A stretch of DNA of 5,470 nucleotides. Origin: Clostridia bacterium (lineage in GTDB: Bacteria; Bacillota_A; Clostridia; Oscillospirales; CAG-272). Numbering within the stretch: position 1 is the stretch's first letter; each line of letters begins with the position of its first letter. Below the pieces are notes generated by a model. It made no database searches, was not told the origin of the DNA, and worked only from the letters and a program-made list of their open reading frames with translations. The stretch is taken from contig JAGDAM010000317.1 of NCBI GenBank assembly GCA_017959485.1, forward strand, positions 1 to 5,470, in the 5' to 3' direction. The position numbers were made by a program, and so were the translations under genes. This document shows, in pieces, positions 4,986 through 5,470 of this stretch.

Positions 4986-5470
4986 ACGATAGCCCCCTTT
5001 ATCTGAGACAGGCCAAGGCGCTCTGCCGGGCCAAGATCAATCTTTTTCTCGACGTAACCGGCAGAAGGGAAGACGGCTACCACGAGATCGAAACGGTAAT
5101 GCAGTCGGTTGAACTCTCCGACCTTCTGACGGTTACGCTGACCGACGACGGCAGAGACCGTCTCAGAGTTTACTGCCTGAGTCCGGATTTCCCGGCAGGG
5201 GAAAACTCGACGGTGCACAAGGCCTATCGCGCCTTCCGGGAGCTTTGTCACGAACCGCTCTCGGCGGAAATAGCGCTTGAAAAAAGGATACCCTCCTGCG
5301 CCGGTCTCGGCGGGGGAAGCGCCGACGCCGCGGGAACGCTCGCCGCGCTATCCCTCCTCACCGGGACCCCGGCTTCCGACGATGAACTCCGCTCCGCCGC
5401 GGCGTCGGTGGGAGCCGACGTGCCCGTCTGCCTTTCGGGAGGCCGCAGGATCTGCCGCGGGATAGGCGAT
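4982..5470 (+). CDS. ispE: 4-diphosphocytidyl-2-C-methyl-D-erythritol kinase, N-terminal part (cut by window end)
   Basis: IspE phosphorylates CDP-methylerythritol with ATP in the MEP isoprenoid pathway. The window holds the first 163 residues of a protein usually near 280-300. ALCRAKINLFLDVTGRREDG (13-32) with YHEIETVMQSV after it is the IspE N-terminal hallmark, with Lys18 matching the conserved active-site lysine. The GHMP-kinase ATP loop is IPSCAGLGGGSADAAGTLAA (103-122). GADVPVCLSGG (144-154) carries the conserved catalytic aspartate at 146. The ATG at 4982 overlaps the tmcAL stop (ATGA), with GGAG at 4974-4977 as ribosome binding site. Residues 1-12 extend a little beyond the usual start. 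The frame is open to the window end, so this is incomplete because of the window and not broken. Confidence 0.95.
   Translation, partial: MNDSPLYLRQAKALCRAKINLFLDVTGRREDGYHEIETVMQSVELSDLLTVTLTDDGRDRLRVYCLSPDFPAGENSTVHKAYRAFRELCHEPLSAEIALEKRIPSCAGLGGGSADAAGTLAALSLLTGTPASDDELRSAAASVGADVPVCLSGGRRICRGIGD

Noticed and set aside
4982..5470. ispE as a truncated pseudogene
   Set aside because: The frame is open and fully conserved to the last base; it is interrupted only by the end of the window.

Overview
The window looks like a chromosomal segment of a Gram-positive, Clostridia-type bacterium, probably an uncultured gut or environmental Firmicute. The evidence is a YlbM/TmcAL-type tRNA-Met cytidine acetate ligase next to ispE (non-mevalonate isoprenoid pathway), a membrane-anchored BspA-type leucine-rich-repeat protein, and a dispersed hairpin repeat of a style I associate with Clostridiales genomes. 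This assignment is inferred from gene content and cannot be refined without a search.

The window has two contrasting halves. The left half (about 1-2535) is an accessory, repeat-studded region. Four same-orientation copies of one dispersed element (1-84, 114-280, 1663-1926, 2390-2511) alternate with visibly AT-richer genes: a BspA-like LRR surface protein (331-1515), a possible 48-residue ORF overlapping its stop (1512-1658), and a compact DUF559/Vsr-like PDDEXK nuclease (1966-2382). Copy 3 seems complete: its ends carry an inverted CCCCTCAT/ATGAGGGG and it contains two related strong stem-loops. The others are cut by the window edge or shortened. The DUF559 gene fills almost all the space between copies 3 and 4. 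It is the most mobile-looking arrangement here.

The right half is a compact + strand gene cluster. A two-TM protein with a C-terminal four-cysteine zinc ribbon (2536-3174) starts about 24 nt after copy 4. After a 27-nt gap comes a two-TM protein with a DUF4129-like C-terminal region (3202-3861, TTG start). It is joined by a 4-nt ATGA overlap to tmcAL (3858-4985), which is joined by another ATGA overlap to ispE (4982 onward, cut by the window end). GC content rises steeply from the LRR/DUF559/zinc-ribbon genes to tmcAL and ispE, so the housekeeping backbone appears to start near 3200.

No tRNA, rRNA, CRISPR array, riboswitch, convincing sigma-70 promoter or classic U-tract terminator was seen. 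The best candidate for something undescribed is the association of the hairpin/TIR repeat with the DUF559 nuclease, and the placement of repeat copies exactly between genes. A mobilisation role for the nuclease is a hypothesis, not something the sequence shows.
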